Assembly (NCBI RefSeq): GCF_001570525.1
Contig: NZ_BBXC01000007.1
Location: forward strand, 423,364-487,363
DNA length: 64,000 nucleotides
Source of the DNA: Herbidospora sakaeratensis
GTDB lineage: Bacteria > Actinomycetota > Actinomycetes > Streptosporangiales > Streptosporangiaceae
Reading direction: 5' to 3'
The notes under the pieces were generated by a model. That model did no database searches. It worked only from the letters and a program-made list of their open reading frames with translations, and had not been told where the DNA came from. The position numbers and the translations under genes are program-made. Positions 16,143 to 24,766 of this stretch are shown here, piece after piece; within the stretch, counting starts at the first letter, position 1; every line of letters starts with the position of its first letter.

Positions 16143-18068
16143 ATGTTCAAGAACAGGCAGAAACCGATGGAGACCGACGACGACGATCCCGTCCCCATTC
16201 TCGACCTGGCCAGGACCGAGGGCCTGGAGGTCTTCCGCCGGCGCGTCGACGAGGGCGACGTGGTGGCCCGGCAACTGCTGGGCCGGTGGGGCGTCGACGA
16301 CCTGACCACCGAGAAGGGTTACCTGGCCTGGTTCGGAAACGTGCACGGCGTCAGCCCGGGCACCACCCCCGCCGAGCTCCTGACGGCCCTCGACAGCGTG
16401 CCCGAGAAGGACGACCCCGCCGTCTGGTCGGCCCTGGCCCGGCTCCTCGGCTTCCCCCCGGAGACCGCCTCGGCCGAGAAGATCCTCGCCGGCACGGTCG
16501 TCCGGCACGTCATGGACGCCGACGAGGGCGTCTACGACCAGATCGGGGAGTTCTTCGCCGCCCTCGGCGAGGACACCGACGCCTACGACCTGGAACTGGC
16601 CCGCCAGGGCGGCGTCGCCCTGTTCGGCGACCCCGGGAAAGACCAGCCGGAGGTGCTTCCCGGCCGGCTGAACGACAACGTCAGGCGGGCCACCGCCGAG
16701 CGGCTGCGGAAGATCAAGGACGACATGGTGGCGGGGGTCCGGGTCGACACCTCCGAGCAGCGCTCGCTCGACCGGCTGGCCTGGGTGCTGGCCAATCTGA
16801 AGGCCAGCCGCGAGTGCGTGGCCGTGGTGACCCTGCTCGAGAACGAGATCCGGCTGTTCGCCAACTCGGCCGACGCCCGGCTCGGCGACGACTTCAAACG
16901 GCTCTTCGACACGGCGATGGAAGACCAGCGCCAGGCCGCCGAGGAGATCAGTTCCATGTTCGACGAGATGGTCGCCCAGAAGCTCGAGGTCCGCGTCGTG
17001 AAGAAGGGCAAGCTGCCCCCCGACGTGCTGCGCCGGGGCGAGCGGCGGCTCCGCAAGACGATCAACTTCCTGGCCTCCCTGGAGAAGGACTGGGACGACC
17101 TGCGGGTGATGACCCACGAGGCCGCGCGCGGCCTGAAGATCCACGCCGAGACCCAGGCCGGAGACGTGCTGCTGCGCCGGCGGGCCGACGCCCTCGGCGA
17201 GGAGGCCGGGTGGTCGGAGGACGAGGACGTCGACCGGCGCGAGGCGGAGCTCCGGCGGAAGATCGACGAAGGGAAGCGGGCCCGCCTCTCCCGGCGGATC
17301 ACCGACGCCAAGATCGCGATCGGCATCTCCAAGTTGTGCTGCTTCAAGTGCTGGCTCATGATCCAGGCGCTCAAGGCCAAGGGCATCGACCTGTCCCCGT
17401 CGGGCACCCACGCCAAGACCTACGGGGCCGGCTGGCCCGCGCCGGCCAGCCTGTCGCGCCCGTCGTTGCTCCGCGCGTTCCTGCAGATCCCGCGGGACGC
17501 GAAGAAGCGCACCGACGCCGACCGGTATCTCCTGAAGGCGATGTCGACCGCCGACGGCCGGGCGGCGATCGTCTCGGAGATCGTCTCCTTCACCGACAAG
17601 GGCCAGCTGGAGTCGGGCTACGACTCCAGCGAGGACGAGAGCGAGGTCTCCCTCACCCTCTGGGAGAACTACTACGGAGACGAGGACGAGGGCTCGTCCT
17701 CCCAGGAGGACTCCTCTCCCGAAGAGGTCGAGAAGCCGGTGCGCAAGGCGCAGCCGAAGCCGAAGCGGGTCGTCAAGAAGCCGGCGTCCGTCGACGTGGT
17801 CGAGCCCGAACCGTCCGACGGCGAAGACGAGCGGAACCAGTCGAGCGACGACGACTTCGTCGACACCCCCCGGAGGAACCAGCCGGCCGCCGACCTCACG
17901 CCGCGCCGGGTCACCCGGTCGAGCGGTCTCCAGTTGCCCGAGCTGGTCGGCTCCGACTACCCCGCCGACCCGGCCGAGGCGAGGTTCGCCAAACGCAAGG
18001 GCAGCGGAGGCGACAAGCGCAAGACCCCGATCAAGCGCCGCAAGACCAGCAGCAAGAAGAGAAAGTAG
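16143..18068 (+). CDS. Nucleic-acid-deaminase-like protein with basic tail
   Basis: Protein of 641 residues, mainly helical for residues 1-330. Residues 334-336 read HAE (LKIHAETQAG) and 399-403 read CCFKC in SKLCCFKCWLMIQALKA, followed by SGTHAKTYGAGWPAP. A zinc His-Ala-Glu and Cys-x-x-Cys pair is the signature of the cytidine-deaminase superfamily, and the SKLCC plus SGTHxK pattern resembles the OTT_1508-like deaminases described from fungi and some bacteria. Residues about 490-590 are acidic and Ser-rich; the C-terminus is Lys/Arg-rich and ends KRRKTSSKKRK. No signal peptide or membrane helix. The ATG at 16143 is chosen as the first good start. Substrate unknown; RNA, DNA or free nucleotides are possible. 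Confidence 0.6.
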   Translation: MFKNRQKPMETDDDDPVPILDLARTEGLEVFRRRVDEGDVVARQLLGRWGVDDLTTEKGYLAWFGNVHGVSPGTTPAELLTALDSVPEKDDPAVWSALARLLGFPPETASAEKILAGTVVRHVMDADEGVYDQIGEFFAALGEDTDAYDLELARQGGVALFGDPGKDQPEVLPGRLNDNVRRATAERLRKIKDDMVAGVRVDTSEQRSLDRLAWVLANLKASRECVAVVTLLENEIRLFANSADARLGDDFKRLFDTAMEDQRQAAEEISSMFDEMVAQKLEVRVVKKGKLPPDVLRRGERRLRKTINFLASLEKDWDDLRVMTHEAARGLKIHAETQAGDVLLRRRADALGEEAGWSEDEDVDRREAELRRKIDEGKRARLSRRITDAKIAIGISKLCCFKCWLMIQALKAKGIDLSPSGTHAKTYGAGWPAPASLSRPSLLRAFLQIPRDAKKRTDADRYLLKAMSTADGRAAIVSEIVSFTDKGQLESGYDSSEDESEVSLTLWENYYGDEDEGSSSQEDSSPEEVEKPVRKAQPKPKRVVKKPASVDVVEPEPSDGEDERNQSSDDDFVDTPRRNQPAADLTPRRVTRSSGLQLPELVGSDYPADPAEARFAKRKGSGGDKRKTPIKRRKTSSKKRK

Positions 18069-18070
18069 CG

Positions 18071-18664
18071 TCAGCGGCAGACGAGCCGGAGCGTGTCGTC
18101 GACCGCCGCGTAGACGGCCTCGATGGGCTGCCGGCCCATGATCCAGCCGCGCAGGCCCTGGTCGGCGACCGCCCGCAGCGTCGACACGACCACCGCGTCG
18201 GCGTCGGCCGAGGCGGCGCGCATGACGTCGGACAGCAGGGTGTCGAGCGGGGCGTAGACCTCGGCCGCGCGGGGGTCGTCGGTGGTCTGTAAGACGATCA
18301 TGAGCCGGTAGAACTGCGGCTGCGTGTGGAACGCGCCGATGGCGGCGTGCAGGACGTGCCGCAGCCGGTCGACCTCGGTGCCGCCCTCGGTGCCGCCCGT
18401 CGGGGGCAGGCGGTCGAGCCTGCGGCGCAGGCCGTCCTGCCACTCGTCGAAGACGGCGGCGAAGAGGTGTTCCTTCGAGGAGAAGTACCGGTAGAGGGTG
18501 CCGAGCGCGACCTCGGCGTCGCGGGCCACGTCGGAGACCTTGATCTTGTCGTAGTCGCTGCCCGACAGGCCGCGCAGGCCGGTTCTCACGATGCGGGCGC
18601 GGCGTTCCCGCTGGTCCTTGCGGAGCGATTCCGGCGCCGCCGGGCCCGGCACGTCGGTGACCAT
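18071..18664 (-). CDS. TetR-family regulator (KstR-like)
   Basis: Protein of 197 residues with an N-terminal TetR helix-turn-helix: IKVSDVARDAEVALGTLYRYFSSKEHLFAAVF spans its two recognition helices. The YDKIKVSDVARDA start and the C-terminal part resemble the KstR group that controls sterol and fatty-acid genes; this subgroup call is weak. The ATG at 18664 follows GGAG about six bases upstream. It is divergent from the PadR gene across a 119-bp gap that may hold its operator. Confidence 0.85.
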   Translation of the reverse strand: MVTDVPGPAAPESLRKDQRERRARIVRTGLRGLSGSDYDKIKVSDVARDAEVALGTLYRYFSSKEHLFAAVFDEWQDGLRRRLDRLPPTGGTEGGTEVDRLRHVLHAAIGAFHTQPQFYRLMIVLQTTDDPRAAEVYAPLDTLLSDVMRAASADADAVVVSTLRAVADQGLRGWIMGRQPIEAVYAAVDDTLRLVCR

Positions 18665-18750
18665 CGCGGAGTTCTCCTGATCGGGTGGGAAATTTCGATC
18701 TAGGTTACCGGTCCGGACGTCGTAATGATCATGAAATCGCCGACTTGTTG

Positions 18751-18769
18751 TACTGTGCGACGCACAGTA
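18751..18769. promoter_or_regulatory. Perfect palindrome, probable PadR operator
   Basis: TACTGTGC and GCACAGTA form 8-bp perfect arms around GAC, 14 bases before the PadR ATG, with a further CTGTGT just after. Position and symmetry fit an autoregulatory PadR site overlapping the promoter or leader of the PadR/HAAS operon. Confidence 0.7.
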
Positions 18770-18783
18770 CTGTGTGAGGCATC

Positions 18784-19095
18784 ATGGAACTCGAACTCCG
18801 GCGTGGCGTGATCGTGCTGGCGGTGCTCTCCCAGCTCGGCTCCTTCCGCTACGGCTACGAGCTGCGCCAGGCCCTCGCCGAGCAGGGCATGGCCATCGAA
18901 GAGGGCACCCTCTACCCGCTGCTGCGCCGACTGGAGAACCAGGGCGCGCTGGTCAGCGAGTGGCGGACCGACGGCGGCTCGCCCCGCCGCTACTACACGC
19001 TCAGCGACGAGGGCCGGGCCCTGTACGCCCGGCTGACCGGCTCGTGGAAGGAACTCACGGCCACCATGGACCGACTTCTCGAAGGGGCGTCATGA
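18784..19095 (+). CDS. PadR-family transcriptional regulator
   Basis: Winged-helix repressor of 103 residues, the size of the short PadR-s2 group. Typical text is RRGVIVLAVLSQLGSFRYGYE, EGTLYPLLRRLENQGALVSEW and RRYYTLSDEGRALYARL. It overlaps the following HAAS-domain gene by an ATGA, the usual pairing in which PadR controls the membrane protein. A palindrome 14 bases upstream is its likely target. Confidence 0.92.
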   Translation: MELELRRGVIVLAVLSQLGSFRYGYELRQALAEQGMAIEEGTLYPLLRRLENQGALVSEWRTDGGSPRRYYTLSDEGRALYARLTGSWKELTATMDRLLEGAS

Positions 19096-19946
19096 ACGCC
19101 GAACAGCTCATCGACGCCTACGTCGCCGACGTCGCCCGCAGGCTGCCGCGCCGCCAGCGCGCCGACGTGGCCGCCGAACTGCGCTCGATCCTCCTGGACG
19201 AACTGGGCGACCACGCCGACGCCGAGAGCGCCCGCCGGGCGATCGACGCCTTCGGCCGCCCCGCCGAGGCCGCCGCCCGCTACCGGCCGCCCCTGGTGCT
19301 GCTCGACCCGGCCGACTCCCGCCCGTTCCTGCGCTGGTCGGTGGGCGGCCTGGTGGTCATCTGGGTGCTGGGCGCGGTGTCGGTCGTCCAGGAGCCGGGC
19401 CCGAACCCGGTCGCCGCGTGGTGGCTCGGCATCGCGGTCCCGTCGTTGTGGTGGCCGGGTGTGCTGTTCACCGGCTACGCCCTGTCGGCCTACGTGCGAA
19501 GGCGGTGGCCCGACCGGGCCCGCTGGCAGCCGCGCCCGATTGACACCGGCCAGGTCAACCGCTGGGGCCACGCCGCCGCCTGGGTCTTCTACGCCTGCGG
19601 CACGGTCGCGCTGGTGACCCTGCCGTGGTTGCACTACGACCCCGCCTTCCACGCGCGGCGCGGCCCGTGGGTGCTGGCGTTGCTGATCGTCCATCTGGTC
19701 CTGTACGCCGTCGTCATCGTCAACGGCCGCTGGAACTCGCTGACCCGGCGGCTCGACATCGTGATGAACCTGCTCGTCGGGGGAGTGCTGATCTGGGTCA
19801 TGGCGGCCGGGGCGGTGTTCACCGAGGGGTGGGTCGACGACATGGTGAAGGGCGTCGTCATCCTGATCCTGCTGGTGACGGCGTTCGACGTCGTCCAGAA
19901 GACCCGGCGCGAGCTGCGTCAGCACTCCCTCAGTTCGTCGACGTAG
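19092..19946 (+). CDS. HAAS/DUF1700-type membrane protein
   Basis: Protein of 284 residues. Residues 1-65 form the helical HAAS domain (LIDAYVADVARRLPRRQRADVAAELRS), which is found next to PadR regulators and is thought to link membrane proteins to them. Six or so hydrophobic segments follow from residue 77 on. It probably senses or responds to a membrane signal under PadR control. The final 28 bp overlap the 3' end of the convergent gene. Confidence 0.82.
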   Translation: MNAEQLIDAYVADVARRLPRRQRADVAAELRSILLDELGDHADAESARRAIDAFGRPAEAAARYRPPLVLLDPADSRPFLRWSVGGLVVIWVLGAVSVVQEPGPNPVAAWWLGIAVPSLWWPGVLFTGYALSAYVRRRWPDRARWQPRPIDTGQVNRWGHAAAWVFYACGTVALVTLPWLHYDPAFHARRGPWVLALLIVHLVLYAVVIVNGRWNSLTRRLDIVMNLLVGGVLIWVMAAGAVFTEGWVDDMVKGVVILILLVTAFDVVQKTRRELRQHSLSSST

Positions 19947-20773
19947 GTCGCCGGGTCGGCGGCCGAGAACGCGCCGCAGGTGTCGTGGTTCCACAGGCTG
20001 CCCGGATAGAGCGCCGGCGCCTCCTTCGGCGGCCGCATCCCGGTGACCCGGAAGGGCGCGCCGCCGTCGTCGATCGTCAGGGTCACCGTCCTCTGCTTCT
20101 GCAGCACGTCGGCGACCAGCCGGTATTCGCAGTAGCGGGCCGTCTCCACCTGCACGTCGAAGACCTGCTGCTCGCCCGGCGCGAGCAGCACGGTCTGGCC
20201 GTCGAACCAGCTCGTGTCCGACCAGCCGTACTCCTCCATGAACCGGGGGATCGGATGGCGCGCGTCGAGGTCGAAGGACAGGTCGACGAGCATCTCGTTG
20301 CCCTGCGGCGGCGAGTAGAAAAGGGTGCCGCCGAGGGGCTCGCGGCAGTCGGCGTCGACCCGCAGGTCGAGGATGCGCACGTCGAGCTTCGAGACGTTCT
20401 CCAGCACGAACCGGGTGCCCAGGGTCTGCACGTCGACCCCGCCGAGCGAGCGCATCAGCACCGCCAGCGCGTCCATGTCGGGCGACTCGCGCAGCCCGTT
20501 GATCTTCCGCAGCGTGGCCGCGTCGGGCCGGTAGGCCGTGGGGAACACGAAGGTGTCACCCGGGTCGAGGTCGCGCACCTTCAGCGCCGCGACCACCACC
20601 GGTTTCGCGATCGGGCTCGGCGACGGCGAGGCCAGCACCACGAGCTTGGCCGCGTCGGAGGTCACCGCCGCGACCGTGCCGGTGACGACGGTCAGCAGGG
20701 CCCCGCCCACGACGAGGGCGGGCTTGCCCAGCAGCCGCTGGCGTAAGGACGGTTTGGGGTGGTGTCGGCGCAC
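19919..20773 (-). CDS. Membrane-anchored hypothetical protein
   Basis: Protein of 284 residues from a GTG at 20773, chosen because the basic RRHHPKPSLRQRLLGK start leads directly into one membrane helix (PALVVGGALLTVVTGTVAAV, about residues 17-36). The rest should be outside the membrane. It has four cysteines, including one near the C-terminus (DTCGAF) and one as the last residue, which could form disulfides. No family recognised. It begins 5 bp after the RlaP-like gene on the same strand, so the two share a transcript. Confidence 0.6.
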   Translation of the reverse strand: MRRHHPKPSLRQRLLGKPALVVGGALLTVVTGTVAAVTSDAAKLVVLASPSPSPIAKPVVVAALKVRDLDPGDTFVFPTAYRPDAATLRKINGLRESPDMDALAVLMRSLGGVDVQTLGTRFVLENVSKLDVRILDLRVDADCREPLGGTLFYSPPQGNEMLVDLSFDLDARHPIPRFMEEYGWSDTSWFDGQTVLLAPGEQQVFDVQVETARYCEYRLVADVLQKQRTVTLTIDDGGAPFRVTGMRPPKEAPALYPGSLWNHDTCGAFSAADPATYVDELREC

Positions 20774-20778
20774 CTGCC

Positions 20779-21540
20779 CTATCGAATAGCCCGGACCGTC
20801 CGGGCATCGGCCGTTTCCTCCACCTGGTTGGAGGCCCAGGTTCTCCGGTACGCGTCGACCAGCCACGCGTCGGCCCGCGCCTCGTCCGGATGCTCGGGCA
20901 ACACGCTCACCGGGGCGAGTTCGGCCAGCCGGCCCTCCAGCCGCGCCGCCATCGCCAGGGCCTCCTCGCGGCCGATCTCGCCGGTCCGGATGGCCACGAT
21001 GACGTCGCGCCGCGGCATCGGCAGCGTGATCCGCCCGGTCTCCAGCAGCTCGGCGCCCTGGAGGCCGAGCCGGACCATGTGCCCGGCTGCCTTCGGCGTC
21101 TGGCCCCGGTCGCGCTGGGCGCGCAGGTAGCCGATGAACCGGTCGGCGGCCCGCCGGGACAGGATGAACGACGGCCCCTCGGCCAGCAGCTCGGCCCCGA
21201 GCGGGGTGACCGTCGCGTCGGGCGCGAACAGGGCCAGCAGCACGGTCGGGTTGCCGTCGAGCGCCAGCCGCATCCATTTGCGCAGGCTGTAGACGGTCAG
21301 GTCGAGGTCGCCCGGCCCCGACCGCACCCCTTCGGGCACCGAGCGGTGGATGTACTGCTCGAAGGTCCGCAGGCCGATCACGTATTCCGGCGGCTCGACG
21401 CAGATGCCCAGCTCGTCGCGGTCGCCGGTGTCGCCGACGGTGGTGCCGTGGAGGCGGGAGCCGATCTCGCAGCGCAGGATCGAGTGCTCCGCCGCGATGG
21501 CCGCGAATTCGGGGGTGCTGTGCCGCGTCCAGCCGGTCAT
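20779..21540 (-). CDS. RlaP-like nucleotidyltransferase (DNA polymerase beta superfamily)
   Basis: Protein of 253 residues. The nucleotidyltransferase core is visible as ILRCEIGSRLHGT followed by GDRDELGICVEPPE, which supplies the glycine-serine and the acidic metal-binding positions of the polymerase beta fold; later comes the FEQYIHR and DLDLTVYSLRKWMRLALDGN block. This matches the RlaP family, often found with RNA-repair ligases. No ligase or RtcB gene lies beside it here. It is divergent from the ene-reductase gene across 40 bp. Confidence 0.78.
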   Translation of the reverse strand: MTGWTRHSTPEFAAIAAEHSILRCEIGSRLHGTTVGDTGDRDELGICVEPPEYVIGLRTFEQYIHRSVPEGVRSGPGDLDLTVYSLRKWMRLALDGNPTVLLALFAPDATVTPLGAELLAEGPSFILSRRAADRFIGYLRAQRDRGQTPKAAGHMVRLGLQGAELLETGRITLPMPRRDVIVAIRTGEIGREEALAMAARLEGRLAELAPVSVLPEHPDEARADAWLVDAYRRTWASNQVEETADARTVRAIR

Positions 21541-21580
21541 AGGCTGAATAGTACGATAAATGTCGAACTAAGGAGACGCC

Positions 21581-22654
21581 GTGCTGTTCGAGCCCCTCAC
21601 CCTGCGGTCGCTGACCTTCCCCAACCGGGTCTGGATGTCGCCCATGTGCCAGTATTCGGCAGCCGTCGACGGGCCCGGCACCGGGGTGCCCCATGACTGG
21701 CATCTGGCCCACCTGGCCGGCCGTGCCGTCGGCGGCGCGGGGCTCGTGATGGCCGAGGCGACCGCCGTCTCGCCCGAGGGCCGCATCAGCCCCGCCGACA
21801 CCGGCCTGTGGAACGACGCGCAGGAGGCGGCCTGGGAGCGCATCGCCCGGTTCGTGGCCGCCCAGGGCGTGGTTCCCGGCATCCAGCTCGCCCACGCCGG
21901 GCGCAAGGCGTCGACCGACCGGCCCTGGCTCGGCGGTGGCCCCGTCGGCCGGGCCGACCACGGCTGGACCCCCGTCGCGCCGAGCCCGATCCCGTTCTCG
22001 CCGGCGCATCCCGTACCGGACGAACTGACCGCCGCCGAGATCGGCAAGCTGGTCGAGGCGTTCGTCACGGCGGCCGAGCGGGCGCTGCGGGCCGGGTTCC
22101 GGGTGGTCGAAATCCACGGCGCCCACGGGTACCTCATCCACGAGTTCCTGTCCCCGCACAGCAACCACCGCACCGACGCCTACGGCGGCACCTTCGAGAA
22201 CCGGGCCCGGTTCGGCCTGGAGGTCGTCGACGCGGTGCGCGCGGTGTGGCCGCAGGAGCTCCCGCTGTTCTTCCGGGTGTCGGCGACCGACTGGCTGCCC
22301 GAGGGCGAACCGGCCTGGACGCCCGGCCAGACCGTGATGCTCGCCGCCGAACTGGCCGCCCGGGGGGTCGACCTGATCGACGTGTCGAGCGGCGGCAACG
22401 CCTCCACGCAGCGGATCCCGCTCGGGCCGGGTTACCAGGTGCCGTTCGCCCGGCAGGTCAGGGCCGAGGCCGGGGTGCCGGTGGCGGCGGTCGGCCTGAT
22501 CACCGAGCCGGAGCAGGCCGAGGAGATCGTGGCCACCGGCCAGGCCGACGCGGTGTTCCTCGGCCGCGCGCTGCTGCGCGACCCCTACTGGCCGGTCAGG
22601 GCGTCGGGCGACTGGCCGGCGCAGTATCGGCGCGGTGCGCCTCAGCCGCGCTGA
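21581..22654 (+). CDS. NADH:flavin oxidoreductase, YqjM-like ene-reductase
   Basis: FMN-dependent old yellow enzyme of 357 residues that should reduce activated C=C bonds with NAD(P)H. Family marks: the N-terminal LFEPLTLRSLTFPNRVWMSPMCQYS, the HAGRKAS segment, the HGAHGYLIHEFLSPHSN block with the two His of the substrate pocket, and the FMN-phosphate-binding AVGLITEPEQAEEIV and ADAVFLGRALLRDPYWP. The GTG at 21581 has AAGGAG seven bases upstream. Its end overlaps the convergent ArsR gene by 59 bp. Confidence 0.92.
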   Translation: MLFEPLTLRSLTFPNRVWMSPMCQYSAAVDGPGTGVPHDWHLAHLAGRAVGGAGLVMAEATAVSPEGRISPADTGLWNDAQEAAWERIARFVAAQGVVPGIQLAHAGRKASTDRPWLGGGPVGRADHGWTPVAPSPIPFSPAHPVPDELTAAEIGKLVEAFVTAAERALRAGFRVVEIHGAHGYLIHEFLSPHSNHRTDAYGGTFENRARFGLEVVDAVRAVWPQELPLFFRVSATDWLPEGEPAWTPGQTVMLAAELAARGVDLIDVSSGGNASTQRIPLGPGYQVPFARQVRAEAGVPVAAVGLITEPEQAEEIVATGQADAVFLGRALLRDPYWPVRASGDWPAQYRRGAPQPR

Positions 22655-22949
22655 CCACGCTGTCGAGCAACCCGGGGAACAGCCGGTCGAGGTCGGCGCG
22701 GCGCAGGCCGTTCATCTTCGAGGTGCCCCGGTAGACCTGGGTGATCACCCCGGCCTCGCGCAGCACCCGGTAGTGGTGGGTGGTCGTCGACTTGCTGACG
22801 GCCAGGTCGATCGCCGAGCACGGCGCCTCCGTGCCCGCCGCGGCCAGGAAACGCACGATCTCCAGCCGCGCCGGATCGGCCAGCGCGTGGAGCACCTCGT
22901 CGAGCCGGATCTCCTCGGCCGGGGGATGCTCCAGGACTCTCGCCGTCAT
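22596..22949 (-). CDS. ArsR-family winged-helix regulator
   Basis: Protein of 117 residues with the ArsR fold: LHALADPARLEIVRFLA, then a recognition helix region AVSKSTTTHHYRVLREAGV and the wing TQVYRGTSKMNGLRRADL. It lacks the metal-binding cysteine pair of ArsR/SmtB sensors (only one Cys, in APCSAID), so it probably responds to something other than a metal. An inverted repeat stands 10 bases before its ATG. It follows the methyltransferase gene on the same strand with 29 bp between them. Confidence 0.85.
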   Translation of the reverse strand: MTARVLEHPPAEEIRLDEVLHALADPARLEIVRFLAAAGTEAPCSAIDLAVSKSTTTHHYRVLREAGVITQVYRGTSKMNGLRRADLDRLFPGLLDSVVSAAEAHRADTAPASRPTP

Positions 22950-22959
22950 GATTCGATCG

Positions 22960-22981
22960 TAGTCCGACGGACGTCGGACTA
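22960..22981. promoter_or_regulatory. Inverted repeat, probable ArsR operator
   Basis: TAGTCCGAC and GTCGGACTA are perfect 9-bp arms around GGAC. The site lies between the ArsR start and the stop codon of the methyltransferase and covers that stop codon. It suggests that ArsR has its own autoregulated promoter besides any read-through. Confidence 0.7.
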
Positions 22982-24013
22982 CAGCAGCCGGTAGAAGCGC
23001 CAGAAGCCGAAGTCGCCGATCGGCAGGGTCTCGACGTCGGTGAAGCCCGCCTCGCGGGCGTAGCGCCGCAGGATGCCGGGGCGCATGACGGTGCCGGTCG
23101 CCGCCGACGGGGTGTGGGCGCGGCCGTCGGGGAGGCAGATGAGCAGGCTGAAGCCGTACATGAGGCGTTCGACGTCGTCGCCCTCCGGGCGGAAGGCGTC
23201 GGCGACGGCCTCGTCCATGACGACCACCTGGCCGCCGGGCCGCACCGCGCGGCGCATGGCCGCCAGGGTCTCGACCGGCCGGGGCAGGTCGTGCACGCAC
23301 TCGAAGGCGAACACCGCGTCGTAGGCCGCCTCCGGCAGCGTGGCCGCGTCGGCGGCGCGGAAGGACACGTTCGGCACGTCGGCGTTGGCCTCGGCCAGGG
23401 CGATCGACGGCGGGTCGACGTCGACGCCCTCCACCGTCGCCTGCGGATAGGCGCGGGCCAGCGCGATCGACGACCACCCCGCCCCGCAGCCGACGTCGAG
23501 CACCCGCGCGCCCGGGACGTCCAGCACCGCGTGCAGGTCGGCTATCTTGGCGAGCGCGCCGGGGAGGGCGTGCTCGAACCACGGGCGGTTCATGTCGGCC
23601 TGCGACTCGCGCAGGTCGGGGCCGTAGGCGTCCCAGCCGACGCCGCCGCCGGTCCGGTAGGCGTCGAGCAGCGCCGGCAGCTGGACGGCGGCCCCGGCCA
23701 GCATGCGGGCCAGCGGGGCCAGGTAGTCGAGGCTGCCGCGGTCGGTCAGCACCTCGGCGGCGGCCGGCGGCAGCACGAAACGGCCGTCGCCGCCGACGGC
23801 CAGGATGCCGGCCACGGCCTGCTGCTCCAGCCACTCGCGGGCGTAACGTTCGTCACCACCCGCCCGCGCCACCAGTTCGGCCGGGGTGGCCGGGCCGGTC
23901 GTCAGCGCGTCGTACCACCCGAGGCGGTCGCCCAGGTGGATCGCCAGCACGTCGGTCATGCCGAGCGCGGCGCGGAAGAGCCGGTCGGCGAACCCGGCGA
24001 CGGTCGTCTCCAT
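22979..24013 (-). CDS. Class I SAM-dependent methyltransferase with winged-helix N-domain
   Basis: Protein of 344 residues. Residues 1-100 are a helical dimerisation and winged-helix part typical of small-molecule methyltransferases (AIHLGDRLGWYDALTTGPATP). The Rossmann domain has the SAM motif VLDVGCGAGWSSIALAR, the acidic ribose contact VEGVDVDPPSI and the FECVHDL motif IV. The ATG at 24013 has AAGGGA five bases upstream. It is followed by an ArsR gene, so it may act on a compound that ArsR senses. Substrate unknown. Confidence 0.85.
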   Translation of the reverse strand: METTVAGFADRLFRAALGMTDVLAIHLGDRLGWYDALTTGPATPAELVARAGGDERYAREWLEQQAVAGILAVGGDGRFVLPPAAAEVLTDRGSLDYLAPLARMLAGAAVQLPALLDAYRTGGGVGWDAYGPDLRESQADMNRPWFEHALPGALAKIADLHAVLDVPGARVLDVGCGAGWSSIALARAYPQATVEGVDVDPPSIALAEANADVPNVSFRAADAATLPEAAYDAVFAFECVHDLPRPVETLAAMRRAVRPGGQVVVMDEAVADAFRPEGDDVERLMYGFSLLICLPDGRAHTPSAATGTVMRPGILRRYAREAGFTDVETLPIGDFGFWRFYRLL

Positions 24014-24118
24014 GTGAATCCCTTCGGTCACCGGTCAGTACGCGTCCTGCACCGGGATCGGTTCCCCGTGACAGCGCCGCGAAGGGTCCGTGACAGGGGC
24101 GTCCCGCACGGTGGGGGC

Positions 24119-24709
24119 ATGACACTCGAAACACGTTTCCAGCGGGGAGACGAGGAGGCCTTCGCCGACATCGCCGGCCGCTACTCGCGCCCCATGTTCG
24201 CCGCCGCCTACGGGATGCTCGGCGACGCCGAACTGGCGGCGGACGCCGTCCAGGAGGCCCTCGTGAAGATCTGGCAGAAGGCCGCCACCTACGACCCCGG
24301 CCGCGACCTGGCGCCGTGGTTGTTCACCATCACCCGGCGCGCCGCCGTCGACGTCCACCGCCGGACCCGGCGGGACGCGGGCGCGACCGACCTCGACGCG
24401 GTCGCCGCCCGCCTGGCGGTGCCGCCGCCGTCGCTCGACCACAAGTGGACCTCGGTGCAGGTGGCGCGGGCGCTGGCCCGGCTGACGCCGCAGGAGGCCG
24501 AGGTGCTGCGGATGGCCTACTTCGAGGACATGACGCAGAGCGAGATCGCCGCGGCGCTGGGGGTGCCGGTCGGCACGGTCAAGAGCCGCACCTTCCGCGC
24601 CCAGAAACGGCTCGCGGAACTGCTCGCCCACCTGCGATTCGGACCGGCCGAAAGCCGTCACGAAGAGTCGGAGGCGGGGCACAGGACCCGCCTGTGCCCC
24701 GTCCGGTGA
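24119..24709 (+). CDS. ECF-type RNA polymerase sigma factor
   Basis: Sigma-70 family protein of 196 residues with region 2 (YGMLGDAELAADAVQEALVKIWQKA through APWLFTITRRAAVDVHRR) and region 4 (LTPQEAEVLRMAYFEDMTQS followed by EIAAALGVPVGTVKSR). No anti-sigma gene is adjacent: the next gene is on the other strand. The start ATG at 24119 is preceded by GGTGGGGGC. A perfect hairpin lies within its last codons. Confidence 0.9.
   Translation: MTLETRFQRGDEEAFADIAGRYSRPMFAAAYGMLGDAELAADAVQEALVKIWQKAATYDPGRDLAPWLFTITRRAAVDVHRRTRRDAGATDLDAVAARLAVPPPSLDHKWTSVQVARALARLTPQEAEVLRMAYFEDMTQSEIAAALGVPVGTVKSRTFRAQKRLAELLAHLRFGPAESRHEESEAGHRTRLCPVR
24676..24700 (+). terminator. Hairpin at the 3' end of the sigma gene
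   Basis: GGGGCACAGG and CCTGTGCCCC form a perfect 10-bp stem with a 5-base loop, ending nine bases before the stop codon. There is no run of T, so it is a candidate intrinsic or transcript-stabilising hairpin only. Confidence 0.5.
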
Positions 24710-24766
24710 AGATCTCAGAAAAGCGCGCCCTGCGTCCTGTCGACCACCTCCTTCCGTGGACGGCGG

